Source: Verrucomicrobiota bacterium (lineage in GTDB: Bacteria; Verrucomicrobiota; Verrucomicrobiia; Limisphaerales; JACRJZ01). From it: DNA of 57,742 nucleotides. The notes beneath the pieces were generated by a model. The model was not told the DNA's origin. It was given only the letters and a program-made list of their open reading frames with translations, and searched no databases. The translations under genes and the position numbers were made by a program. Shown here one piece after another: positions 43,401-50,709 of the stretch (positions within the stretch are counted from its first letter, which is position 1; every line of letters starts with the position of its first letter). Where the stretch lies: contig JACRJZ010000040.1 of the NCBI GenBank assembly GCA_016219875.1, positions 1-57,742 on the forward strand. The letters are read 5' to 3'.

Positions 43401-44741
43401 CTGCGGATCCTCGGAAGCTTCCGGATCCTCGGCCACGGCTGCATCACGCCTGTCAGTCAATTGAACCTCACCGTTCGCGAGAAAATTGGGCTGAGCCGGC
43501 GTTCCGCCCGCGTCCGGTATCCCCAGCGAAGGCTTGCGCAGACCGCCGGCGCCAGTGGTGGGATTGCGAGGGTTGATATAGCCGCGTGCCGGATCAAAGA
43601 GGCGCATCGTTCCGGTCCCCAGAGCCACGGAGCCGGAAGTGACATCGGTCCCCGGAACGCGCGCGGCGGCGGGGAAGCTGTTCAACGTAAGGGCGGGCGT
43701 CGAGTATTGCTCGGACCGGCGATCCACACCGCGGAGGAATCCGAATCCGGCGTAGCCCGGTTCGCCCGGGTCACCGCCGGTGATCATCCCGCCCTCCCCC
43801 ACGAGGCCGGTCACCGGGTCAATCGTGGGTTCCGGGCTGAAGACGCTCACCACGGGATCCGGCCTGATGGGGCTGTTGAAATCGGGCGCCGTCTCGTCGG
43901 CCTCGACCCGATCTGCGCCCGGAGAGACGAAGATGTTGCGATAGGTCCACAGGTAGGAAGGGACCTCCGTGACCCCGTCCCTTCCGATCGTGGTCGGCGG
44001 GTCATTGAGGACCAAGACATCCGGAACGGTCCAATCTGCCCCTGCGAATTCGATGTTCAGCAGGCGCAGTTCCTCGCCGTTCATGTGGTTGTAGTTGAGC
44101 GGATGGACCAGGAACGGAGGCAAGGGCACCTCATTGCAGCCCGGCGTGCCCGGCGCGCAGGGGTTGCCCGCCCCATCCCGGTAATGGAAGGACCGGCGGC
44201 GCGGCAGCGTGGACAGATAGCCAGGCCAGCCCTGGTAGTTGTACCCGAGAGGCAGGCCCGCGTAGTAATAGTTGTTGGCCGGAGAGAACGGCGAAACCAA
44301 GTACGGGTAGTTTCCGGAATTATTCAAATCCGTCGCGAGTGTGATCGCGTAGGGGTTGTCCAGCATCGCCTCGATCTCGTTCCAGATGGGGACCTCTTTC
44401 AACGACTCGAGCGTATCCTCCACCTCGAAGGCAAAGTACGCCTGGTCAAAGGGAATCAGGCCGGAGTTGTTCAGGATGGATCCCGGACCGCCTCCGGGTG
44501 GGCTGATGACCCCGTGACGCTGGGTCTGGCCCAGAGTGGAGGGCGCCGGCAAGACCAGGGCCAGGGCCAGACCAGCCAGCATGGCCAAGCTCTTCTGCGG
44601 CAGTCTGAACTTAGGCTTGGGCATCACGAACAAGACCGCCGGGTTGATCTTGCGTTTCAGTCGGTGGTTGGGGACTAAGTCTCGTCTGGCTCGCGCCACC
44701 CACGAGAAGTCTTCGTTTCTGACCATTTCATCTGCTTTCAT
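40428..44741 (-). CDS. Giant two-haem cytochrome-c-peroxidase-like secreted protein
   Basis: This 1437-residue protein carries two c-haem motifs, CGSCH (about residue 497) and CGECH (about 973). Sequence around GKALFWDMQLGSDAVQSCGSCH and, near the C terminus, MGSFKAPSIRNVELTGPYFHNG matches the di-haem peroxidase (MauG/CcpA) superfamily. Typical members are about 300-450 residues, so this is about three times longer, with large additional segments. A signal-type hydrophobic stretch (LAMLAGLALALVLPAPSTLG) follows a 39-residue basic extension. ATG 44741 is chosen because AGGAG lies seven bases upstream; an internal ATG at 44624 starts nearer the signal peptide. It is the first gene of an eight-gene run on this strand. 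The substrate is unknown. Confidence 0.8.
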   Translation of the reverse strand: MKADEMVRNEDFSWVARARRDLVPNHRLKRKINPAVLFVMPKPKFRLPQKSLAMLAGLALALVLPAPSTLGQTQRHGVISPPGGGPGSILNNSGLIPFDQAYFAFEVEDTLESLKEVPIWNEIEAMLDNPYAITLATDLNNSGNYPYLVSPFSPANNYYYAGLPLGYNYQGWPGYLSTLPRRRSFHYRDGAGNPCAPGTPGCNEVPLPPFLVHPLNYNHMNGEELRLLNIEFAGADWTVPDVLVLNDPPTTIGRDGVTEVPSYLWTYRNIFVSPGADRVEADETAPDFNSPIRPDPVVSVFSPEPTIDPVTGLVGEGGMITGGDPGEPGYAGFGFLRGVDRRSEQYSTPALTLNSFPAAARVPGTDVTSGSVALGTGTMRLFDPARGYINPRNPTTGAGGLRKPSLGIPDAGGTPAQPNFLANGEVQLTDRRDAAVAEDPEASEDPQAYLLPSNENDYIRRPGAAVAGIPSGREAATVLGKALFWDMQLGSDAVQSCGSCHFHAGADNRVKNQVNPNHLGGDLTFQIRQPNQSLTATDFPFHRLANRDGRGDDPANVTFHVNDVASSMGVFFRQFVNIPVIGTFTPPSSGVASVLPDVGTVVPDPIPSYNGADGMARIRRVEPRNTPTIFGAAMNFDNFWDGRARHDFNGGSVFGPSDPQSHVFVNDGGTLVATRQIIRFCSLASLANGPGLSEFEMSWLGRNWAKIGKKLLQAGVTPLANQLVAPDDSVLGPYSNQRAGVGGPVSNPGRPGLNVTYRQLIQAAYHPRLWNNASQHLNGSTAAPVPIPVLADTDGDGNGDVLSTAAEDPFDHFSLTIAGGAAAAANRNQFSQMEANFSLFWGLAFQTWANILIPDDAPMDRFYDANPSAFISFGEANEKYLVPDLLPCGAIDPRTGLPQGEPCFREVGRFKRDPGATANLYCLTENCDNPEALHNVPAGGTRAPSDPDPLLGMDLFLGSNLSLKNPLYRSFRCGECHASGTLTDHTLSISHQWEFNDWVPEFGEPGREVFPEPLGRSRVITGFSLEGENQENAQDGIERNIADFALDDVITTGPQTGAILGAPKGQALFDNGVYNIGVTPIGSDIGRGGNDGFGWPLALTALALKNIGGVDYTPGGHLATDGFALPPAPGIPLPNFDPAIDETGGGVFETTAQDQQINPGFGEEPEDPQLPPYLAKWASNINVGDETLQDEVFIGLNTLCREPILEGFVDTFGPFNPAATISEMFNNANQPQMATWPVVNRANRMGSFKAPSIRNVELTGPYFHNGGNLTLRQQLDFYLRGGNFPIANSSHRDFLIANLNLEDEALGGVDPITLQPAFTEAEKEHAKTSLIDFLLELTDERVKWARAPFDHPELFVPLDGRAPNNNFGRNGFADRDDDSATGTVAPTANPMFRHIAAVGQGGRPALVPGNPHTGPLPNFLGISSTPVPGPNNDHYDH

Positions 44742-44748
44742 ATTTGAT

Positions 44749-44753
44749 CTCCT
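44749..44753 (-). promoter_or_regulatory. Ribosome-binding site AGGAG for the giant cytochrome gene
   Basis: AGGAG on the minus strand lies seven bases before the ATG at 44741. It is one of the few clear Shine-Dalgarno sequences in the window and decides this start. Confidence 0.75.
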
Positions 44754-45191
44754 GTCGCATGGCCAACCTGCGGGCTTCGGTTCCGGTTGGCTTGGTTTTC
44801 TATTTCAGTTTCAGAACTCATGTTTTCTGGTCCTTCAGGGACTGCCACCATGATCCCACCGGCAGCCCATCAGGCCATCACTACTCATAGAAACGAAGCA
44901 GCCTCCCAAAACGATAGTGCGGGTTTTTCCCTTGAATTGCCAGGGGGCGAGCCAACCGCGCCGGCCCGTCGCGCGACAGCAGGTCCTCCGGGGCCGCCGC
45001 CGGGCTTTCCCTCAGCCGTATTCATGCAGTCGAGGGAACCACGAAACACACGAAATACACGAAAACAAAGGCTGAACCGCGGTGAGGAGCGGAGGCGCCG
45101 GCGTTACCAAAAGGTGACCGCGATGAGGGACCTTTCCGTTCCCAGGCCAGCCACGGTTTTCTTGGGTCTTCCGAGGCGATTTCAAAACTCT

Positions 45192-45460
45192 GTAGCCGCC
45201 GACGTGAGGAGGCTCACTCTGATTGCGGAATGCAGATTGCGGAATGCAGATTGGAAACGGAGCCGGCCAAGGAACGGAGCGCGGCTGTGTCCGCAGGACC
45301 AGCCGCCGCACCAACCTAGGCGCGGGGCGTGGGAGCATGTCCGAGCTTCGTCCTCTGGAGCGTGCTGCGGCTGGGTCTTCGACCACAGCCGCGCTCCGTT
45401 CCTTGGCCCGATGCAGCCACCGTCGGCGGTGGCTCAGACTCTCCTCACGTCGGCTGCTAC
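45192..45460. repeat. R1 inverted repeat, copy e (interrupted)
   Basis: The left arm GTAGCCGCCGACGTGAGGAG and the right arm CTCCTCACGTCGGCTGCTAC are about 220 bases apart because an R4 element lies between them. The flank CAGTTTTGAAAGAGGC matches other R1 copies. Confidence 0.85.
45265..45408. repeat. R4 inverted repeat, copy b (inside R1e)
   Basis: A 25-base arm beginning GGCCAAGGAACGGAGCGCGG is perfectly repeated in reverse at 45384-45408. The GGAGCGCGGCTGT core is shared with the copy at 39236-39345. Confidence 0.88.
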
Positions 45461-45522
45461 AGTTTTGAAAGAGGCTCTTCCTTTCGTGTGTTTCGTGTCT
45501 TTCGTGGTTCTACTGAATTTTA

Positions 45523-45548
45523 CGGCTGGAAAGCCAGCGCTACGACGC
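45523..45548. repeat. R3 fragment
   Basis: ACGGCTGGAAAGCCAGCGCT-ACGACGCTC is close to one arm of R3 and shares the CTACGACGCTC flank with the copy ending at 54283. It lies directly beyond the nested repeat block, upstream of the E2 gene. Confidence 0.65.
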
Positions 45549-45635
45549 TCGCCGGACAAGACTGAGGCCTTACGGGCGCCCGGAGTTTTTTCTGGAGTTT
45601 TAGCGGTGATGACACACAGTTCCGGCCTCGAATTT

Positions 45636-46922
45636 ATGGACATCAAGCTTCCCAAGTTGGGTGAAGGCGCCGATTCCGGGACCGTGGTCAGCATTCTGGT
45701 CAAGGAAGGCGATCAGATCAAAAAAGGCCAGACCGTGATCGAACTGGAGAACGAGAAAGCCGTCGCGCCCATCCCGTCGCCCGCCAATGGCACCGTAAGC
45801 AAGCTGCGGGTCAAGGAAGGGGACAAGCTTTCCGTCGGGCAAGTCATTCTCGCGCTCGTTATTGAAGGCGACGCCGCCCCGGCCCCAGAACCGGTCGCGG
45901 AAAGAAGGACTCCCGCGCCGGCAGAGAGAAGATCCGCCGCGCCCGCGCCGGCCCCAGTGCCGGAACTGCCGGAAGCCGAAGAAGCAGAGCCATCGGATTC
46001 TGCGCTGGCTCCCGCCGCGCCGCCGTCCATCCGCCGGTTTGCCCGCGACCTCGGCCTCGACCTCCGCCGCGTTCGAGGCAGCGGGCCGGGAGGACGCATC
46101 GGCATGGAAGACCTGCGGGGCTACATCCAGCGGTTGATGAAACTGGCCGCTCAGGCCCGCGCCGCCGTTCCGGCCACGCCAGCCGCTCCGCCCAAAATCA
46201 GCATCGACTTCTCGCAGTGGGGACCGGTGGTGAAGAAACCGATGACCACGCTGCGCAAGACCATCGCCACGCGCATGACGGAGAACTGGAACGCCGTGCC
46301 ACATGTCTTCCAGTTCGATGAGGTGGACATCACCGCCCTCGACGCGCTGCGCAAGAAATATGCCCCAGCCTACGAGGCCCAGGGCGCGCGTCTCACGCTC
46401 ACGCCGCTTGCGCTCAAAGCGGTCGTGGCCGCGCTCAAGAAGCATCCGCTCTTCAACGCCAGCCTCGACGAAGCCAGCGACGACGTCGTGTTCAAGTCCT
46501 ATTACCACATCGGCGTGGCCGTGGACACCGAAGCGGGCTTGATCGTGCCGGTGATTCGCAACGTCGATACCAAGGGCCTCCTGGAGTTGTCGAAAGACCT
46601 GGATGAAGCCGCCAAGAAAGCCCGCGAGCGCAAGGTCAGCCTCGACGACCTGAAGGGCGGCACCTTCACGATCTCCAACCAGGGCGGCATCGGCGGCGGG
46701 CATTTCACGCCGATCATCAACAAGCCCGAAGTCGCCATCCTCGGCCTGGGCCGCGGCGTTGTGAAACCGGTGGTCAAGGACGGTCAAGTCGTGCCGCGCC
46801 TGATGATGCCGATCACCATCTCCTACGACCACCGCCTGATCGACGGCGGGGCGGCGGCGCGGTTCACGGTGGACTTGGTCGCGGCGTTCGGAAGCATCGC
46901 CGAAACCGACGTGAAACTGTGA
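45636..46922 (+). CDS. Dihydrolipoamide acyltransferase (E2) of a 2-oxo-acid dehydrogenase complex
   Basis: This 428-residue E2 carries one lipoyl domain (residues 1-75; lipoylated Lys41 in ELENEKAVAP), an Ala/Pro linker, a peripheral-subunit-binding domain at about 131-165 (SIRRFARDLGLDLRRV ... GPGGRI), and the catalytic domain ending with SYDHRLIDGG (His399, Asp403). It transfers acyl groups to CoA in the pyruvate or a related dehydrogenase complex. The E3 gene follows 49 bases downstream, so they form an operon; no E1 gene lies in the window, so the substrate (pyruvate, 2-oxoglutarate or branched-chain) is open. ATG 45636 fits the family start. GTG 45606 or ATG 45609, with GGAG upstream, would add nine or ten residues. 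Confidence 0.93.
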   Translation: MDIKLPKLGEGADSGTVVSILVKEGDQIKKGQTVIELENEKAVAPIPSPANGTVSKLRVKEGDKLSVGQVILALVIEGDAAPAPEPVAERRTPAPAERRSAAPAPAPVPELPEAEEAEPSDSALAPAAPPSIRRFARDLGLDLRRVRGSGPGGRIGMEDLRGYIQRLMKLAAQARAAVPATPAAPPKISIDFSQWGPVVKKPMTTLRKTIATRMTENWNAVPHVFQFDEVDITALDALRKKYAPAYEAQGARLTLTPLALKAVVAALKKHPLFNASLDEASDDVVFKSYYHIGVAVDTEAGLIVPVIRNVDTKGLLELSKDLDEAAKKARERKVSLDDLKGGTFTISNQGGIGGGHFTPIINKPEVAILGLGRGVVKPVVKDGQVVPRLMMPITISYDHRLIDGGAAARFTVDLVAAFGSIAETDVKL

Positions 46923-46971
46923 GTCCGGCTTCACTCCATCACTCCTTTACCCCATCACTCCCATTCCCCCT

Positions 46972-48399
46972 ATGGAACCTATTCGGACTGAAATCGTGGT
47001 CGTCGGCGGCGGCCCGGGCGGCTATGCCGCGGCGTTCTACGCGGCCGACAATGGCAAGAAGGTCATTCTCGTCGAGATGGACAAGCGTCTTGGCGGCGTG
47101 TGCTTGAACCGCGGCTGCATCCCGTCCAAAGCCTACCTGCAAGCCACCAAGATGATCGACGAGGCCCGCGAGTGCGAGCATCGCGGCATCGCCTTCGGCA
47201 CGCCCCAGATCGACCTCGACAAACTGCGCGCCTGGAAGGAATCGATTCTCTCCCGCCTCTCCCAGGGCATCTTTGCGCTGGCCCAACGGCGCAACGTGCA
47301 AGTGATGTGGGGTCGCGGCTACTTCGAAGATGCCCAGACCCTCCGCGTCGAGACCAGCGACGGCCAGAAGTTCGTGCAGTTCGAGCAAGCCATCATCGCG
47401 GTCGGCAGCAACGCCGCCGTGCCGCGGCTCTTTGACCTGGGCAACCCGCGCGTTATGACGTCCACCGAGGCGCTGGAAGTGCCGGAAATCCCCGGCAACC
47501 TCCTCATCGTCGGCGGCGGCTACAACGGCATGGAACTCGGCACCGTCTATTCGCTTCTCGGCAGCAAAGTCGTGCTCGTCGAGGCGCTCGACACCGTCCT
47601 TGGCGGCGCGGACAAAGACCTCATTCGTCCGGTCGTGAAAGCTGCGGAGAAGAAGTTCAAAGAGATTCGCACCAAGGCCAGAGTCAAAGACATGGCCACC
47701 GCCGGAAAGAAAATCAAGGTCGCCATGGAAACCGGCGGCGAGACGAAGGAAGAGTTCTACGACCGCGTGCTCGTGGCCGTGGGCCGCGCGCCCAACGGCG
47801 AGAACCTCGGCCTGGAAAACACCAAGGTCCAACGCGACGAACGCGGCTACATCAAGGTGAACGAGCAGCAGCAGACCGACGAACCGGGTATCTACGCCAT
47901 CGGCGACATCGTCGGCGGCGTGTTGCTCGCCCACAAAGCCTCCAAGGAAGCGCGCATCGCTGTGGATGTCATCCGGGGCGAGCCGAACGCCTTCGAGAAC
48001 ATCACCATTCCCGCCGTCGTTTTCACCGATCCCGAACTCGCTTGGTGCGGCCTCACCGAAACCGAAGCGCAGGCCAAGGGCCTCAAAGTGGAGATCGCCA
48101 AGTTCCCGTGGTCCGCCTCGGGCCGCGCGATGACCTTCGACCGCCCCGATGGCCTGACCAAGCTCATTGTGGAACCCGAGACGGAGCGCATCCTCGGCGT
48201 CGGCATCGTGGGACATGGCGCAGGGGAACTCATCGCCGAAGGCACCCTTGCCGTCGAGATGGGCGCCACTGTGCGCGACCTCGCCGAGTGCGTGCATCCG
48301 CACCCCACGCTTTCCGAGACGTTGATGGAGTGCGCGGAAGTCTTCTACGGCAACGCCACGCACACCTACGTGCGCAGGAAGCCCGAGCGGACGGAGTGA
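46972..48399 (+). CDS. lpdA: Dihydrolipoyl dehydrogenase (E3)
   Basis: This 475-residue FAD enzyme reoxidises the lipoyl groups of E2 and reduces NAD+. It shows the FAD-binding GGGPGG (12-17), the redox disulfide GGVCLNRGCIPSK (Cys44, Cys49), a second dinucleotide fold (LLIVGGGYNGMELG), the AIGDIVGG segment and the catalytic dyad HPTLSE (His444, Glu449) at the C-terminal interface. Most E3 enzymes read C-x-N-x-G-C; here it is CLNRGC, which is normal. It is co-transcribed with the upstream E2. Its stop lies ten bases from the convergent lpxA stop. Confidence 0.96.
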   Translation: MEPIRTEIVVVGGGPGGYAAAFYAADNGKKVILVEMDKRLGGVCLNRGCIPSKAYLQATKMIDEARECEHRGIAFGTPQIDLDKLRAWKESILSRLSQGIFALAQRRNVQVMWGRGYFEDAQTLRVETSDGQKFVQFEQAIIAVGSNAAVPRLFDLGNPRVMTSTEALEVPEIPGNLLIVGGGYNGMELGTVYSLLGSKVVLVEALDTVLGGADKDLIRPVVKAAEKKFKEIRTKARVKDMATAGKKIKVAMETGGETKEEFYDRVLVAVGRAPNGENLGLENTKVQRDERGYIKVNEQQQTDEPGIYAIGDIVGGVLLAHKASKEARIAVDVIRGEPNAFENITIPAVVFTDPELAWCGLTETEAQAKGLKVEIAKFPWSASGRAMTFDRPDGLTKLIVEPETERILGVGIVGHGAGELIAEGTLAVEMGATVRDLAECVHPHPTLSETLMECAEVFYGNATHTYVRRKPERTE

Positions 48400-48409
48400 A
48401 GCGCGAGCG

Positions 48410-49177
48410 CTACTTGCTCAGACCGCGCTCGCTGGCACGGGCGAACTGGAGCAGATGCTGGACTTCCGGGAGCGGCGGCAGTTCCGCTTCGATTCGGGCA
48501 AGCGCGTTCGAGATCGTCAGCCCTTCGCGGAACAACAGCTTGAAAGCTTGCTTGAGCGCCGATTGCGCCTCCTCAGAAACGCCGTTGCGTTCCAGTCCCA
48601 CTTTGTTGATGGTGCGCGTCACGGCCGGGCTGCCGTCCGCCAGCATGAAGGGCGGCACGTCTTGCACGACCTTCGAGCAGCCGCCGATGATCGCCATCCG
48701 CCCAATGCGGCAGAATTGATGCACCGCCGCCAGACCGCCGACGATGGCGTGGTCTTCCACCACGACATGACCCGCCAGCGTGCCGACGTTCGACATGATG
48801 ACGTGGCTGCCCACTTGGCAATCGTGCGCGATGTGACAGTAGGCGAGAATGTGGTTGTGCGAGCCGACGCGCGTGACGCCGCCGTCACTGGTGGCGCTGT
48901 GGACGGTGACGTACTCGCGAAACGTGTTGTGGTCGCCGATCTCCACGCGGGTGACGCCGCCTTTCCATTTCAAGTCTTGCGTCTTGAGGCCGAGGCTGGC
49001 GAACGGGAAGATTTCGTTGTCCTGGCCGAGCGTGAGGTGGCCGTCGAGGACTACGTGTGAATGGAGCTTGCAGCCGTCGCCCAGCACGACGTGTTCGCCG
49101 ATGACGCAGTAAGGGCCGATCTGGCAGCCAGCGCCAATCTTGGCGTTGGAATGAATGACAGCGGTAGGATGGACCAT
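48410..49177 (-). CDS. lpxA: Acyl-ACP--UDP-N-acetylglucosamine O-acyltransferase
   Basis: This 255-residue left-handed parallel beta-helix enzyme performs the first acylation of lipid A synthesis. Hexapeptide repeats start at once (MVHPTAVIHSNAKIG). The segment HNHILAYCHIAHDCQVG carries the conserved catalytic His region, and the C-terminal helical part (AQSALKQAFKLLFREG) is present. Length is usual. It follows the lpxC-fabZ gene on the same strand, with a 74-base gap containing an inverted repeat. This supports an outer membrane containing lipid A. Confidence 0.96.
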   Translation of the reverse strand: MVHPTAVIHSNAKIGAGCQIGPYCVIGEHVVLGDGCKLHSHVVLDGHLTLGQDNEIFPFASLGLKTQDLKWKGGVTRVEIGDHNTFREYVTVHSATSDGGVTRVGSHNHILAYCHIAHDCQVGSHVIMSNVGTLAGHVVVEDHAIVGGLAAVHQFCRIGRMAIIGGCSKVVQDVPPFMLADGSPAVTRTINKVGLERNGVSEEAQSALKQAFKLLFREGLTISNALARIEAELPPLPEVQHLLQFARASERGLSK

Positions 49178-49197
49178 GGGAATTCACGCATTACGCA

Positions 49198-49239
49198 TTA
49201 CGTTTTACGCGATCTCAGCTCGTGATCCGTAAAACGTAA
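49198..49239. repeat. Inverted repeat between lpxC-fabZ and lpxA
   Basis: TTACGTTTTACG (49198-49209) and CGTAAAACGTAA (49228-49239) are exact reverse complements with an 18-base spacer, and further ACGTAA and CGCATTA units sit either side. It could modulate expression between the two genes, or be another mobile-type palindrome. Confidence 0.8.
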
Positions 49240-49251
49240 AACGTAACCTTG

Positions 49252-50646
49252 TCATTGATCGATCAGCATGAAGGTCACGTCGGCCTCGCTGACCACTTCG
49301 CTCTCGACGCGGCAGGTGCCTTTGGCTTTGCCGATCTTGCCGCGCATTTTCGTCATCTCCACTTCGATGTGGAGCACGTCGCCGGGGCGGACGGGCTTGC
49401 GCCACTTCACGTTCTCGGCGGACATGAAATAGGCGAGTTTGCCCGCGTTCTCGGCCTGGCGCATCATCAGGATGCCGGCGACCTGGGCCATGGCTTCAAG
49501 CTGCAGCACGCCCGGCATGATGGGATGGCCGGGGAAGTGGCCCTCGAAATAGAACTCGCCGATGCTCACGTTCTTCACGCCCACGATGCGGTTCCCTTCG
49601 ATCTTGATGACCCGGTCCACCATCAGGAACGGATGCCGGTGCGGCAGGACTTTCATCACCTGCATCACGTCGAGCGTCGCGCCATCACGGACCACGCTCT
49701 CCACTCCGGCGGCGGCCGTGGTCCTGGCTTCGGCGGCGGGCGCCGGCGCGGGACGGGCGGGCTTCTCGACGGGCGGAGAAGGAGGCGGGGCGAAAGTCTG
49801 TGCGGCTTGCATGGGCTTCTTGATTTGGGCGACGATGGCGCGGGCGAGTTCGCAGTTGGCAGAGTGGCTGGGTTTGACGGCGATGACGTGGCCGTGGATC
49901 GGACGGCCCACAAGCGCGAGGTCGCCCACGATGTCGAGCATCTTGTGGCGGACAAATTCCTCCGCGTAGCGCAGCGGTTCATTGGTCAGCACGGCGTCGT
50001 CCCGGATGACGACGGCGTTTTCCAGGCTGCCGCCCTTGATGAGGCCGTTCTTGAAGAGGTATTCGATCTCCTCGTAAAAGCAGAAGGTCCGCGCGTGGCA
50101 CAATTCCTTGCGCCACGAATCGGGGTTCACTTCCAGGCTGAAGAACTGCGTGAACCGGCCCGCCTTGTCCGCGCTGGTGCAGGTGAGCTTGAAGCTGTCG
50201 TGCGGAAACACGGAGATCATGGTGTCGCCCCGTTCGAGCTTGATCGGCTCCTTCACGGCGTACGGCTCGCGAGCCGGGGGCTGGGCGACCAATCCGGCAG
50301 CGTCGATCATGCGCACGTACTCACGCGCACTCCCGTCGGCGATGGGCGGCTCGTTGGCGTCGAGCTCGACGATGGCGTTATCGACGCCGCAGCCGGACAA
50401 GGCAGCCAGGATGTGCTCCACGGTGTGGATCTTCGCGTTGCCCTTGGAGAGGGTGGTGGAGCGGGCGGTTTCCGTGACGTTCTCGCTGAGGGCCTCGATC
50501 TCCGGTTTGCCTTCCAGATCGATGCGGCGGAACCGCAGCCCGGTCCCTGGCGGGGCGGGCTGGATCGTCATGTTCACGCGGTTGCCGCTGTGCAGGCCAA
50601 GGCCCGAGAAGCTCACCGGTTTCTTGAGTGTCTGTTGTGTCAGCAC
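49252..50646 (-). CDS. lpxC-fabZ: Bifunctional UDP-3-O-acyl-GlcNAc deacetylase / 3-hydroxyacyl-ACP dehydratase
   Basis: This 464-residue fusion joins LpxC (residues 1 to about 290) to FabZ (about 320-464) through an Ala/Pro linker. LpxC has the zinc ligands in [10 protein letters not shown] and in [12 protein letters not shown], plus the [10 protein letters not shown] segment. FabZ has [12 protein letters not shown] and the catalytic [21 protein letters not shown]. LpxC commits to lipid A synthesis; FabZ dehydrates 3-hydroxyacyl-ACP, the acyl donor pool that both pathways share. This fusion is known from Bacteroidota and related phyla. The start is a GTG at 50646. It is followed by lpxA on the same strand. 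Confidence 0.96.
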   Translation of the reverse strand: MLTQQTLKKPVSFSGLGLHSGNRVNMTIQPAPPGTGLRFRRIDLEGKPEIEALSENVTETARSTTLSKGNAKIHTVEHILAALSGCGVDNAIVELDANEPPIADGSAREYVRMIDAAGLVAQPPAREPYAVKEPIKLERGDTMISVFPHDSFKLTCTSADKAGRFTQFFSLEVNPDSWRKELCHARTFCFYEEIEYLFKNGLIKGGSLENAVVIRDDAVLTNEPLRYAEEFVRHKMLDIVGDLALVGRPIHGHVIAVKPSHSANCELARAIVAQIKKPMQAAQTFAPPPSPPVEKPARPAPAPAAEARTTAAAGVESVVRDGATLDVMQVMKVLPHRHPFLMVDRVIKIEGNRIVGVKNVSIGEFYFEGHFPGHPIMPGVLQLEAMAQVAGILMMRQAENAGKLAYFMSAENVKWRKPVRPGDVLHIEVEMTKMRGKIGKAKGTCRVESEVVSEADVTFMLIDQ

Positions 50647-50709
50647 GGCGGCGAATTAAGCATGGCGGGCGAAAGATTGGCAAGCGCGGCAGAACGCGCG
50701 AACTCCGCG

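Larger units (their letters stand above)
45038..45509. repeat. R5 inverted pair enclosing nested R1 and R4 repeats
   Basis: R5 copies at 45038-45065 (AACCACGAAACACACGAAAT...) and 45480-45509 (inverted) form the outer pair. Inside are R1 arms at 45192-45215 and about 45438-45460. Inside those are R4 arms at 45265-45289 and 45384-45408, a perfect 25-base inverted repeat. Two tandem copies of a 14-base unit GATTGCGGAATGCA lie between the left R1 and R4 arms. The gap 44742-45635 contains no gene that I can support. Confidence 0.88.

Noticed and set aside
40431..44678. Very long open frame (1415 codons) on the plus strand
   Set aside because: It is exactly opposite the giant two-haem gene. Its translation has no haem, signal or domain pattern, while the minus-strand protein has conserved peroxidase motifs. 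Long antisense frames are common in GC-rich DNA.
44787..45635. N-terminal extension of the E2 gene
   Set aside because: The frame is open for about 280 codons, but it crosses the nested repeats and has no resemblance to E2; the lipoyl domain starts at 45636.
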